From an uncultured Clostridia bacterium (lineage in GTDB: Bacteria; Bacillota; Peptococcia; Peptococcales; Peptococcaceae): a stretch of DNA of 64,000 nucleotides. This document shows positions 35,856 through 45,279 of the stretch, in pieces. Below the pieces are notes generated by a model. That model searched no databases. It saw only the letters and a program-made list of their open reading frames with translations, and was not told where the DNA came from. The position numbers and the translations under genes were made by a program. Each line of letters starts with the position of its first letter. Positions within the stretch are counted from its first letter, which is position 1. The stretch is taken from positions 1-64,000 of the forward strand of contig CALXUG010000001.1 in NCBI GenBank assembly GCA_944391625.1, written 5' to 3'.

Positions 35856-36962
35856 TTAAATTTCATACTTAGCTGCCTGCTCTTTTTCTTTCTGTTGCAA
35901 ATAAAACATTGCCTTCTGGGTTTCAATCTCTGCTTTCAGTTCTTCTTCCGTTGGCAGATATAGTTTATACTTAGAGGCAAACAGTTGCTCATTTCCATGC
36001 AGCACAGAATAGCGTGCGATATCCTCATCAGTATCAGAACAAAGCACAATACCAATGGTTGGATTATCTCCCTCGCTGCGTTTCAGTTCATCATACATAC
36101 GGATGTACATGTCCATCTGCCCCACATCTTGATGAGTAATCTTGCTGGTTTTCAAATCTACTAACACAAAACATTTCAAGATATAATTATAGAACACCAA
36201 ATCAATGTAGTAATCTTCTTTTTCTGTATGAATCCGCTGCTGTCGTGCCACAAAGGCATAGCCTTTACCAAGTTCCATCAGGAATTTTTGAATATTGGTG
36301 ATGATACTTTTTTCAAGGTCAGTTTCTGTAAAATCTGTATTCTGCGCCAAGCCTAAAAACTCTGCCACAACCGGATTTTTAATAAATTCTAACTTGTCAT
36401 TCTGGTAACCGGAAGTCAGCTCTTTCATTTCCGTTTCTACCAATTCCTTTTTCTGTGTTTGTAACAAGCGATAATAATACTGGGATGAAACATTTCTCTG
36501 TAATGTACGCACACTCCAAGTCTGTTTAGCAGCTTCAGCCGCATACCAATCTCTGGCTGCTTGATCTTCCACCTGAATTAAAATGCGATAATGGGACCAA
36601 GAAAGCACAGGTTCAGATTTTCCACACGCTGTGTGGAAAATGTTTGGGAATTTTTTGTAAAAGCCGTAAAAATGATATAAATTTGTTTTTGTAAATCCTT
36701 TTCCATATCGTTCCGTCAAATCTTTAGAAAGTTTTTTGATGATACTTGCGCCATAATCTGCGCGATCTGCTTCACCCAATTCTTCTATAGCAATTCTGTA
36801 ACCAATCAGCCAATTTCTCTGCACAATCAATATATTGACAGCATGATAGGCTTTTTTTTGTGCTGTTTCGATAATTTCCTGCATGTCCGCAAGAATATCG
36901 TCCGTTTTATTAAAATTCATCATACCAGTATTGTTGACAATTTCATTTAATTTATAATCCAT
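35856..36962 (-). CDS. YhcG-family PDDEXK nuclease
   Basis: This 368-residue protein belongs to the DUF1016/YhcG family. The N-terminal part is a winged-helix-like domain (MQEIIETAQKKAYHAVNILI to YGKGFTKTNLYHFYGFYKKF). The C-terminal part is a PD-(D/E)XK fold with YYIDLVFYN and CFVLVDLKT followed by HQDVGQMDMYIRMY. These proteins are usually accessory and often found near restriction or mobile genes. AAGGAAGG is upstream of the ATG. Chromosomal function is unsettled. Confidence 0.85.
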   Translation of the reverse strand: MDYKLNEIVNNTGMMNFNKTDDILADMQEIIETAQKKAYHAVNILIVQRNWLIGYRIAIEELGEADRADYGASIIKKLSKDLTERYGKGFTKTNLYHFYGFYKKFPNIFHTACGKSEPVLSWSHYRILIQVEDQAARDWYAAEAAKQTWSVRTLQRNVSSQYYYRLLQTQKKELVETEMKELTSGYQNDKLEFIKNPVVAEFLGLAQNTDFTETDLEKSIITNIQKFLMELGKGYAFVARQQRIHTEKEDYYIDLVFYNYILKCFVLVDLKTSKITHQDVGQMDMYIRMYDELKRSEGDNPTIGIVLCSDTDEDIARYSVLHGNEQLFASKYKLYLPTEEELKAEIETQKAMFYLQQKEKEQAAKYEI

Positions 36963-37146
36963 TACAACACCTTCCTTACTGTTTCTGGGCTATATACAGC
37001 AATTTACTTATAGTATATGTGTAATATGTATGTAACGCAACAAAATCACAGTAATAAAACATCATTTTCTTTTGATTTCCCTGAATAAATTCCTATTTTT
37101 GCTTAAATATTTATTGATACACTATTTTCTCATTTTCCATCTCTGT

Positions 37147-37170
37147 TTTTATTCGATATATCGAATAAAA
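37147..37170. promoter_or_regulatory. 24-bp perfect palindrome
   Basis: The half site TTTTATTCGATA is followed directly by its reverse complement. It lies about 185 bases upstream of the YhcG-family gene and could be an operator. Confidence 0.7.
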
Positions 37171-37300
37171 TGTATTAAACTTCATTGATTATCTATCATA
37201 ACTGCATAAATCTTTGTGTATCAATCGCCTATCAGGATACCATCAACCGGGAATTTGGTGTTTACGACAGCATCCGTGACAACTTCCCCCAAATATGCTG

Positions 37301-37415
37301 CATCATCGGGAGACTGTTTGTTGCCTGCCCTCGTACCCGACCAGAAAAGCGTCGGGTAAACTGAGGAAAAGGCAAAGGTAGGACAAGCCGATCACTCAAT
37401 CTTTCACACGAAACA
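37301..37415. repeat. Dispersed repeat module with degenerate parS
   Basis: The first 31 bases are identical to 47085-47115. Next come a hairpin (TACCCGAC/GTCGGGTA at 37334-37358) and an end segment (37360-37393) similar to 47361-47393. Last, 37400-37415 matches 13 of 16 parS positions. The two ends can pair (TTGCCT with AGGCAA, CCTC with GAGG). Confidence 0.75.
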
Positions 37416-37442
37416 ATGCTCATCACAGTTAAAAACAAATAC

Positions 37443-37478
37443 AAAAAGACGGTCGCCAAAAAGGCTAACCGTCTAAAA
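37443..37478 (-). terminator. Terminator of the XRE-zinc-ribbon gene
   Basis: AGACGGTTAGCC and GGCGACCGTCT pair around a T-rich loop, then TTTTTG on the minus strand. Confidence 0.8.
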
Positions 37479-37498
37479 ATTTTCTGTAACAGACAAAA

Positions 37499-37948
37499 TC
37501 AGGGCTGCTTGCCGCTCCAATAGTCCAATTTTGCTAATTGCTCTTTAAAATAGGCACGCACTTCTTGGGCGGACCACTGCTCATTGGACATGTGCTGTTC
37601 CAGATAGTCCAGCAAATCATCCATGTTGTGATATACAAACTGTCCGTCTGCATAACACCATTTACAATAATTCTCGTTGAAAGTTCCATCGGGCTCTTTG
37701 CTGATTATGGTGTCCTCCAATGGCATGCCGCAGCATTGGCAGATTAATGCCCGGGGAGAACCCAGCAATGTATTGATGGACACATCGAACAGACTTGACA
37801 GTAGTTTCAATGTTTCCGTATTGGGAACGGTCTCGCCGGCTTCCCAGCGGGACACGGCTTGTCGGGTTACAAATAGCTTTTCTGCCAGCTCGTCCTGGGT
37901 CAACTGATGTTGTTTGCGCAGTGCAAGTAAAATTTCTTTGGTTTCCAT
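37499..37948 (-). CDS. XRE-family regulator with zinc-ribbon domain
   Basis: The 149-residue protein has a Cro/C1-type helix-turn-helix (LTQDELAEKLFVTRQAVSRW, residues 16-35). The second part is a putative zinc ribbon with CQCCGMPL and YCKWCYADGQFVY, then MDDLLDYLEQHM. The same pairing is common in Clostridia. GAGGTGAT precedes the ATG. It lies downstream of addA with about 110 bases between. Targets are unknown. Confidence 0.85.
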   Translation of the reverse strand: METKEILLALRKQHQLTQDELAEKLFVTRQAVSRWEAGETVPNTETLKLLSSLFDVSINTLLGSPRALICQCCGMPLEDTIISKEPDGTFNENYCKWCYADGQFVYHNMDDLLDYLEQHMSNEQWSAQEVRAYFKEQLAKLDYWSGKQP

Positions 37949-38057
37949 ACCATCACCTCACAGTTAGTATAACACATCCCATCCCGGTATATAAGCAACG
38001 GGCTGTTGCTTCGGCAAACATGAACAAGAGTAACGACTCTGCTATCCTGTCCTTCTT

Positions 38058-41000
38058 TTACGCCGGAATGACCATACCGTTGGATACCATATAAAAATAG
38101 GCTTCTTTGACAGGCTGCCCCAGAATCCGCTCCACTGCGTAGCGATACAGCCGCATCTGCCCGCCGTACCGCTCTAAAATCAACTGATTCTGTCCACTGC
38201 TGATGCGGTCGCTTTTGTAATCTACCAAAACCCATTGGCCGTCTGCCTCCTGCCAAAGGCAGTCAATGATACCCTGTACCAAAATATTTTTTTCGCCTTC
38301 CGGTAACGCATCATCCAAGACATGGCTATCCAGCGTCACCATAAAGGGCATCTCCCGATAGCGCTTAGACGGGTCTGCTGCCAATAATCGTTTACCCAGC
38401 GGACACTGAAAAAATTCCAAGATGCCCTGCAAAGAAATGCCATCAGCCTCTCCTGCGGCTATAAACTTTTTGGCCTCCAGCTGAGCGACCAGCTGCTGCA
38501 AGTACCCATCATCAATCTGGGCCGATAAATCCACACGGCTTAACAATAAATGGAGTAAAGTACCCCGCTCTGCCGAGGTGAGTCCTTCTTTTTCCACCAC
38601 GGTTTGTGGTCTGCTGTCAAAGTTGAATTGCAGCATATCTACCTGATTTTGCGGATTCAATTTTTGTTTTAACTCTGTAACTGAAAATTGTGCCTTCACA
38701 TTGATAAACTGGGGCTGGGGATATTGCCAGCCAAGCTGGGCATCCAACTGCTGCTGCCATTGGCCTTCAGACGGCAAGGGCTGCCCCTGCCCAATCAGCT
38801 GGGCCAAAGGCACTGCCATGGTTTCTTCCGCAGTAGACAACGCAGTGCTTCCTGCCGCAATCAACTGTACCTGCCACAATGGCGCCTGTAAAGATAATGG
38901 CAACAGCCAATCCAAATAGCATTGGGCTTTATCCACTGCCACGTCCTGCTTTTTGGCAGGATCGGCGCAGCTGCCCACCAAATACAGCCGTTCTCTGGCT
39001 CTGGTCATGGCCACATAGAGAATCCGTTTTTCCTCCTGCAGGGCCTCTATCCGTTTTCTCTGCCCAATCACCCGCTGGGCAATGGTCTGATATTTAATCT
39101 CCAGTTCGCCATCTACCATAGGAAAGGCCAAACCATATTTTTTGTCCAGCAAAAAGTCCTGCTGGCCGTCCCGCAGGTTAAACCGCCGTCCCATGCCGCC
39201 GATAAATACCACCGGAAACTCCAGACCTTTGCTTTTATGAATGCTCATAATGCGCACGACATCTTCGTTATCGCTTAAAATGCGGGCAGGTTCCAAATCA
39301 GCCTGATTTTCCTGCATCTGCTCCAAAAAGCGCAGAAACATAAACACACCGTGAAAACTGGTTTTCTCATAGCTGCGAGCCCGTTCCTGCAAGGCCCGCA
39401 AATTGGCCTGCCGCTGCACACCGTCCCGCAGTGCGCCCACATATTCATAAAATCCGGTGTCTTTATACAGCTGCCAGACAAAACTGCTCAAATCCAACTG
39501 CCGCGCCAACTTGCGCCAGGATTGCAGCTGCTGTAAAAAAGCAGCGACTTTCTGCTGCAGCGGCTGATCTGCTCCGCTGTCGGGCTGCGCTGCCTGTTCC
39601 AGACAGCTGTAAAAATAACTCTTAGGCGCCAACAGCCGCAGCTGGCCCAGTTCATCTTCTGCAAAGGCAAAAAAGGGTGCCCGTAGCACAGCCAGCAAGG
39701 GAATATCCTGCAGCGGATTATCTATAATATGCAGCAGCGCCAGCATGATTTGGATTTCCCACGCTGAAAAATATCCATCGCCGGTATCCACCGCCGCAGG
39801 AATACCCGCTTCTTTCATAATGCGGGCATAGACCGAACCGGCTGCCTTGGGCGCCCGCAGCAAAACCACCATATCCCGCCAGGTCACAGCGCGATACTGC
39901 TGCAGCCGTTTGTCATAAACCAAAGCCTGCTCTGCCATCAACTGCTGCATCTGCCGACACAAAAGCAGACCTTCCTCCTCCATGGCGGACAGGGGCTGCT
40001 CCTGATTGCCGCTTTCCTCCTGTTCCTCCGGCGTTGTCAGCACCAACAGCTGAATCTGCTCGGGAATCTCTGCCTGCTGCGCCAAAGTGGCCGGATAATC
40101 GGCGCCATAAACCAGTGCCGCCTGTTCATCGTAGCGCAAATCGTCGTTTTCTCCCTTCATCAGCTGGGAAAACACTTCATTGACGCCGTCCACCACACTG
40201 CGCCGACAGCGGAAGTTGCGGTTCAGATCCAGCCGTTGGCAGCAGCCGTCACCATCGGCGGGAAACTGCTGATATTTTTCCGCAAACAGTTGGGGATTGG
40301 CCATGCGGAAGCCATAAATGCTCTGCTTGATATCACCCACCATGAACAGATTATTTTCCCGGCTTACAGCCTGCAAGATGCTCTCCTGCAAATCGTTGAT
40401 ATCCTGATATTCATCTACCATCACTTCCTGATATTGCTGCTGCAAGATCTGCGCCAGCTCGGTCAGCTGCAGCGTCCCCTGTTCTGTTTCTTCATACAGC
40501 AGCCGGAAACAAAAATGCTCCATATCAGAAAAATCCATCAGATTTTTTTCTGCCTTTTTTTGCTGAAACAAATCCAGCAGTGCCAGCGACAACTCCACCA
40601 ATAGTTGCCGTGTAGGCTGCTGCGTTTCCAGTTCCTGCAGCTGCTCCGCCCGAGAACGGCTAAAATAATCCTTGCGCAGCTTCTCCATCTGCTTTTTGGC
40701 CTGATCCCGATAACCGGTTACCTGCTCCTTCACGTCTTCATCAAAGGTTCCTTTTTTGGCAGCAGGCAATCGCTCAAACCGATTCTGAGCAAACTGCTGC
40801 TCTAAGGCTTCCCAGCTCTGCCGCGCTGCCAGCAGCAATTCACAGCTCCAGTTATATTCCCGTTCCAGATTACCCAAATAGCCGCTCAGCCCTGCATCTG
40901 CCGCCGCCAGATTGGAGGCCCGCATCAGCAATTTTTGCACAGTGCGCAGCTGCTGCTCCACATCCTGTCTGGCCTGGGCAAACCAGTCTGTGTCCCAGGA

Positions 41001-41591
41001 CCAAACCAGCTGCTGCAACCAGACCTGCGGCCGGGCCATGCTCTGCGCCATATGATACAGCCGCAGCAATATACTGCGCAGCTGCAAATCCTCCCGCCCG
41101 CCATAAGCATCCACCAGCGCAATAAACGCCTCCTGCTTTTCTGGATGACTATAATATTGCTCCAGCACTTCATCCAACGCTTCGGATAAAATCAGCTGAT
41201 TTTCCGTTTCATCGGCAATTTTTAATTGGGGATCCAACCCCAGCCGAAAGAAATTCTGCCGCACCAGTTCCAAACAAAAGGAATGCAGCGTGGTGATCTG
41301 TGCTTTATGCAGCAATAAACTCTGCCGATATAAATGTTCCGACAGGGGCTGTTCCAGTAGTTTTTTCTGAATGGCAGCACCAATTCGCTCCTTCATTTCG
41401 GCAGCGGCAGCATTGGTAAAGGTAACGACCAGCAACTGGTCAATATCCACCGGATTACTTTCATCACTGATCATCTGAATGATGCGTTCTACCAGCACAG
41501 CGGTTTTGCCTGAACCAGCGGCAGCTGCCACCAGCAAACTGCGTCCGCGGATATCAATGGCCTGCTGCTGCTCTGTTGTCCATGTGGTCAT
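38058..41591 (-). CDS. addA: ATP-dependent helicase/nuclease subunit A
   Basis: AddA is the UvrD-type 3'-5' helicase and nuclease of AddAB, which resects double-strand breaks. The 1177-residue protein has Walker A LLVAAAAGSGKTAVLVER, the helicase motif MVDEYQDIND, SIHKSKGLEFPVVFI, VAMTRARERLYLVG, and the C-terminal RecB-type nuclease motif (GIIDCLW to LVDYKSDR). GGAGG is eight bases before the ATG. It follows addB by one base. Confidence 0.97.
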   Translation of the reverse strand: MTTWTTEQQQAIDIRGRSLLVAAAAGSGKTAVLVERIIQMISDESNPVDIDQLLVVTFTNAAAAEMKERIGAAIQKKLLEQPLSEHLYRQSLLLHKAQITTLHSFCLELVRQNFFRLGLDPQLKIADETENQLILSEALDEVLEQYYSHPEKQEAFIALVDAYGGREDLQLRSILLRLYHMAQSMARPQVWLQQLVWSWDTDWFAQARQDVEQQLRTVQKLLMRASNLAAADAGLSGYLGNLEREYNWSCELLLAARQSWEALEQQFAQNRFERLPAAKKGTFDEDVKEQVTGYRDQAKKQMEKLRKDYFSRSRAEQLQELETQQPTRQLLVELSLALLDLFQQKKAEKNLMDFSDMEHFCFRLLYEETEQGTLQLTELAQILQQQYQEVMVDEYQDINDLQESILQAVSRENNLFMVGDIKQSIYGFRMANPQLFAEKYQQFPADGDGCCQRLDLNRNFRCRRSVVDGVNEVFSQLMKGENDDLRYDEQAALVYGADYPATLAQQAEIPEQIQLLVLTTPEEQEESGNQEQPLSAMEEEGLLLCRQMQQLMAEQALVYDKRLQQYRAVTWRDMVVLLRAPKAAGSVYARIMKEAGIPAAVDTGDGYFSAWEIQIMLALLHIIDNPLQDIPLLAVLRAPFFAFAEDELGQLRLLAPKSYFYSCLEQAAQPDSGADQPLQQKVAAFLQQLQSWRKLARQLDLSSFVWQLYKDTGFYEYVGALRDGVQRQANLRALQERARSYEKTSFHGVFMFLRFLEQMQENQADLEPARILSDNEDVVRIMSIHKSKGLEFPVVFIGGMGRRFNLRDGQQDFLLDKKYGLAFPMVDGELEIKYQTIAQRVIGQRKRIEALQEEKRILYVAMTRARERLYLVGSCADPAKKQDVAVDKAQCYLDWLLPLSLQAPLWQVQLIAAGSTALSTAEETMAVPLAQLIGQGQPLPSEGQWQQQLDAQLGWQYPQPQFINVKAQFSVTELKQKLNPQNQVDMLQFNFDSRPQTVVEKEGLTSAERGTLLHLLLSRVDLSAQIDDGYLQQLVAQLEAKKFIAAGEADGISLQGILEFFQCPLGKRLLAADPSKRYREMPFMVTLDSHVLDDALPEGEKNILVQGIIDCLWQEADGQWVLVDYKSDRISSGQNQLILERYGGQMRLYRYAVERILGQPVKEAYFYMVSNGMVIPA

Positions 41592-41592
41592 C

Positions 41593-44500
41593 TTATCGTC
41601 CTCCTTGTTCTTGGTTTAATCGCTGCCAGATTTCTTCCCGCTCTAACGGCATCAATTCTTCGCTGTGTTTCAAAAAATCTACTGTCTGAATCTGGCACAC
41701 AGCCTGATAACTGCAATACTGACAACTCACAAACTGCCCCGCGCGGCAGGGCCGGATGGCAATATCGCCGCCGTGAATTTCTTCGCCCAGCGCAGTGATC
41801 AGCTGCTGTACATGATGCAACAGCAATTCCAGCTGCTCTCTGGTGACAACGGTGGCAGCATTGCGCTTGCTGAAAATGCTTAATGGGTCGTCCAGAGCAG
41901 CAAAGCTTTCCACATCGTCCAGATACGGCGCAGCCTTGGTCAGCAGCGACACCGGCAACAAACTGCTGCTACCGGTATGTAAATCCCGTTCTGCCAGCTT
42001 GAGCGCCTGCAAATCAGCCACCAGCAATCCGTCAGCCCGCATCTGATGAAAATGGAGCGATTCTGCTTCCGAAGCGCTGACCGGTCCATCGGTAGCAATT
42101 ACACCGCTGCGGAAAAAATAATACAATACACCGGCAGGCAACAGCTGCTGTCCTGACGGCAGCAACTGCTGATAATATTCCAGCGCCACCTGCAGATAGG
42201 TGAGCAGCTGAATCTTCAAGCCATAGTAAACATCGGTCAGCCGCAATCCCTGGGTACCGGTTTTAAAGTCAATGATGCGCAGATAGCTGGTGCTGCCCTG
42301 GGCAGCCTGTTCAATGCGGTCGATCCGCCCCTGCAAGCTTAATTGAGTGCCATCCTGCAAGGTGATATTCCAACGGGGCAGCTTGCTGCCAGTGATGCCG
42401 AAATCCGCTTCCAATGCCACCGGCACAAAATCGCCCTTCTGCCCATGCTCTAACAGCAATAAAGCGGAACGCTCCAATGTTTTTTGCAAACGATGCCGCA
42501 AATAGCGATAACGGCCTGTACTCAGCAAAATTTCATTTTGCATGGCTGGTGCCAGGCGGTCCACCACCTGTTTCATAATCTCCTTGACCTGCACAGCATC
42601 CAACTGCTGCCAGGAAATCTGCTGCTCCAGCAGATAGGTGCTGAACTGCTCAATGGCGGCATGATAAAACTGCCCCACATCCACCGCCTCCATTTTATAC
42701 AGCATCCGCTCTTTCAGCCGCAGCCCATAAGACAGAAAATAACTGTACGGACATTGGCGATACCGTTCCAGCGCCGACACGCTTAACCGCAGTGGATTGC
42801 CGTAAAGCGCTGTATTTTGCAGCCGTCGGGCAGAAAACTGCGCCTCATGCTCTAAGCTTTGGCAAACATGCTGAAACAGCGGTGTGTGCTGCTGGGCAAA
42901 CCACTGATAAAGCTCTGCCCACAGCAGCTGGTTTTCTGGTGTTTCCGGCTTGGTTAAATGGCTGCCCAAAAGCCCCATGGCCTTGGCGGGATGGCTCAAA
43001 TAGGCAAGCAGATCCTGCTGTTCGTTGGGCGGCCACTGTACAGACTGCTCCTGCAGCGCCGGATACAAACGATGAAGGCCCTCTACAATGGTCGAAGGCC
43101 GCAGGGCTTTTCCGTCACCGTCGCTGAGTGAATAGCTCAGGCAAAGATAATGGGATGCCCGGGTCAAAGCCAGATAAATCAAAAACTGTTCTTCATACAG
43201 CTGTTCATTGCTGCCCGGTGAAAGCTCCAGTCCCATTTCCCGCAGGATTTCTTTTTCCCGGTCATTAAAGAATCCGTTCTGCTCTACCTTGGCAGGAAAC
43301 ACCCCTTCATTGAGCCCTAAAACAAACACCGCTTTCAGATTGCGGCTGCGGGAATGAGCCAGCACACCGATAAATACCTGATCCAGACTGCTGGGCAGCA
43401 AGCCCAAATCCAGATTATCAAAGGCGGCCTGCAAAATTACCGCAAATTCCTCAGCAGTCAGCAGCGCATCGGGCAATAACTCTACCAGCTGATCAAAAAT
43501 CTGTATCACCTTATCCCAAATCTGCTGATGCACCTGCACCGTTTCCAGCAAATTGGCCTCCACAGCTTCCTGACACAGCTGCTCCAATTGTTTGGGCACA
43601 GCAAAGGCTTCCAGCAATTGATAGAGCACCAGCACCACATCCCTGGTCCGGCTGGGTTGGGCCAAAGCCAGCTGAGCCTGCCGCAGCGGAGCAGCAATAC
43701 TGCGGCGCAACTTATTGATGCACTGCAACGCTTCCGATACCTCTCCATAGCTCCAGTCTTTTTGCTGATACCAGGCGCTGCCGCGTATACCATACTGCAA
43801 CACGTAGTTTTCCAGCAAATCCAGTTCTGTCTGTGCAAAAGGCAGCAGCGCCGTTTTTAAAAAACGAAACACACTTTGATAAGACCAGTTGCTGCGGAAG
43901 ATATCAAACACCGACAGCAGCAGCTCTGTAAAAGGATGCTGCCGTATGGCGGCTTTATGGTCGGCAAAATAAGGGATATCGTAATCGGTCAGTACCGTTT
44001 CCAACAATAATTCATATTGATCGCCTCTGGTAAAAATACCAATCTCGCCATAGCGGTAGCCTTCCTCCCTGCAAAGCTGTCTGATTTTTCTGGCCGCAGC
44101 ATCTACCTCCGATAATCGGTTCTGCCCCTGCAGCAGTTCTAAATGAAGCGGCTGCTTTGTCTGGCAGGGAGCACCCACTGTAAAATACTGCTGCGCCAAA
44201 AAAGCCAGATCGTCCCTTTGCTGCCAGCGCAGGGGCTTGGTCATATGGTGTTCCTCCAGCAAAGGCACACCCTGTTCCGCAGCCAGCTGACGCAGGCGCT
44301 GCAAGGTTTTCTCCGTACCGTGAAACACACTGCGCCAGCCCATATTGGCATGCTGTCCGGCGGCAGGCAGCACAATGTGCACATCCTTGGCCTGTTTCAT
44401 CAGCAAGGCCAGAATGGTATACTCCTGCGGCGTAAAATCATAAAACTCATCCACCCAGATTTCCGTATCCCGCAAAAGCTCTGTCTGCTGCAGCCGATCG

Positions 44501-45057
44501 ATAAGGATATCCAAAACATCCTCGCTGTCCAGATAATCCTGCTGCAAAAATGCATCATACTGCAAATAAAGCTGTGAAATTTCCTGCAGCTTGCAGGTAA
44601 ACAGCGTTTGAGGCAATTCCTGCCGGGCAATGGTCTGCTGCAGCTGTTGGCTGGTAATCTGATATCGTTTTAATTCCTGAAAGGTTTGTCCCAATTTCAG
44701 CAGATAGCCGGAACGGTTTACCGACTGGCTCAAAAAAGGAAACTGCTCCAGCTGCTCCTGCAGCAGACGGCGCATGATCAATAATTTGCCCAAATCGTCC
44801 AGCATATGGCTGGCCAGTCCTCCTGTCTGCTGCATCATGGTGCGGGCCAGCCGCTGAAAACTAAGCACCTCCAGAGTCAGCACACCGGATATGCCATGCT
44901 GGTTGACCAATTCATATTGATAACAAAAAGTAGCCTGTTCCGGCACCATAATGATGATTTTCTTTCGGCAATCCTGCTGCAGCGATGCCACAATGGTATC
45001 CATCACATAGGCGCTTTTGCCGCTGCCGGCCGGACCGGTTATAAATTGTACTGCCAA
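41593..45057 (-). CDS. addB: ATP-dependent helicase/nuclease subunit B
   Basis: AddB is the partner of AddA with its own nuclease and an iron-sulfur cluster. The 1154-residue protein has an N-terminal Walker A (GPAGSGKSAYV), an inactivated helicase body, the nuclease segment RIDRIEQ to RIIDFKTG, and the cluster cysteines: one in RYRQCPYSYFLS and three in VSCQYCSYQAVC. The start codon is TTG with GGAGGG upstream. It is first in the addB-addA operon. Confidence 0.97.
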   Translation of the reverse strand: MAVQFITGPAGSGKSAYVMDTIVASLQQDCRKKIIIMVPEQATFCYQYELVNQHGISGVLTLEVLSFQRLARTMMQQTGGLASHMLDDLGKLLIMRRLLQEQLEQFPFLSQSVNRSGYLLKLGQTFQELKRYQITSQQLQQTIARQELPQTLFTCKLQEISQLYLQYDAFLQQDYLDSEDVLDILIDRLQQTELLRDTEIWVDEFYDFTPQEYTILALLMKQAKDVHIVLPAAGQHANMGWRSVFHGTEKTLQRLRQLAAEQGVPLLEEHHMTKPLRWQQRDDLAFLAQQYFTVGAPCQTKQPLHLELLQGQNRLSEVDAAARKIRQLCREEGYRYGEIGIFTRGDQYELLLETVLTDYDIPYFADHKAAIRQHPFTELLLSVFDIFRSNWSYQSVFRFLKTALLPFAQTELDLLENYVLQYGIRGSAWYQQKDWSYGEVSEALQCINKLRRSIAAPLRQAQLALAQPSRTRDVVLVLYQLLEAFAVPKQLEQLCQEAVEANLLETVQVHQQIWDKVIQIFDQLVELLPDALLTAEEFAVILQAAFDNLDLGLLPSSLDQVFIGVLAHSRSRNLKAVFVLGLNEGVFPAKVEQNGFFNDREKEILREMGLELSPGSNEQLYEEQFLIYLALTRASHYLCLSYSLSDGDGKALRPSTIVEGLHRLYPALQEQSVQWPPNEQQDLLAYLSHPAKAMGLLGSHLTKPETPENQLLWAELYQWFAQQHTPLFQHVCQSLEHEAQFSARRLQNTALYGNPLRLSVSALERYRQCPYSYFLSYGLRLKERMLYKMEAVDVGQFYHAAIEQFSTYLLEQQISWQQLDAVQVKEIMKQVVDRLAPAMQNEILLSTGRYRYLRHRLQKTLERSALLLLEHGQKGDFVPVALEADFGITGSKLPRWNITLQDGTQLSLQGRIDRIEQAAQGSTSYLRIIDFKTGTQGLRLTDVYYGLKIQLLTYLQVALEYYQQLLPSGQQLLPAGVLYYFFRSGVIATDGPVSASEAESLHFHQMRADGLLVADLQALKLAERDLHTGSSSLLPVSLLTKAAPYLDDVESFAALDDPLSIFSKRNAATVVTREQLELLLHHVQQLITALGEEIHGGDIAIRPCRAGQFVSCQYCSYQAVCQIQTVDFLKHSEELMPLEREEIWQRLNQEQGGR

Positions 45058-45219
45058 AAAAGTCCCTCCTTTACTGCCTTCATTGGACAGTATTCTGACT
45101 GAATTTTGTAATTTTGCTTTGTGGTTTGATTTGCATTGTGTTTTTCATTCATATTGTCATTTATTATAGCATTTTCCCTGCTGCTTTGATAGAAATTGCA
45201 AAAATATTTTTTCTATTAG

Positions 45220-45248
45220 TTGATATTGTTGCCAATATATGTTATTCT
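45220..45248 (+). promoter_or_regulatory. yifB promoter
   Basis: TTGATA, 17 bases, TATTCT. The predicted start point is inside the longest open frame, so translation must begin further on, at 45280. Confidence 0.6.
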
Positions 45249-45279
45249 GAATAAAATGGAAATAATTGGAGATGATACT

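Larger units (their letters stand above)
36963..37498. other. Non-coding interval with palindrome and repeat module
   Basis: This gap of about 540 bases holds a 24-bp palindrome, a short open remnant, a diverged copy of the parS repeat module, and the terminator of the XRE gene. No intact gene is seen. Confidence 0.6.
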
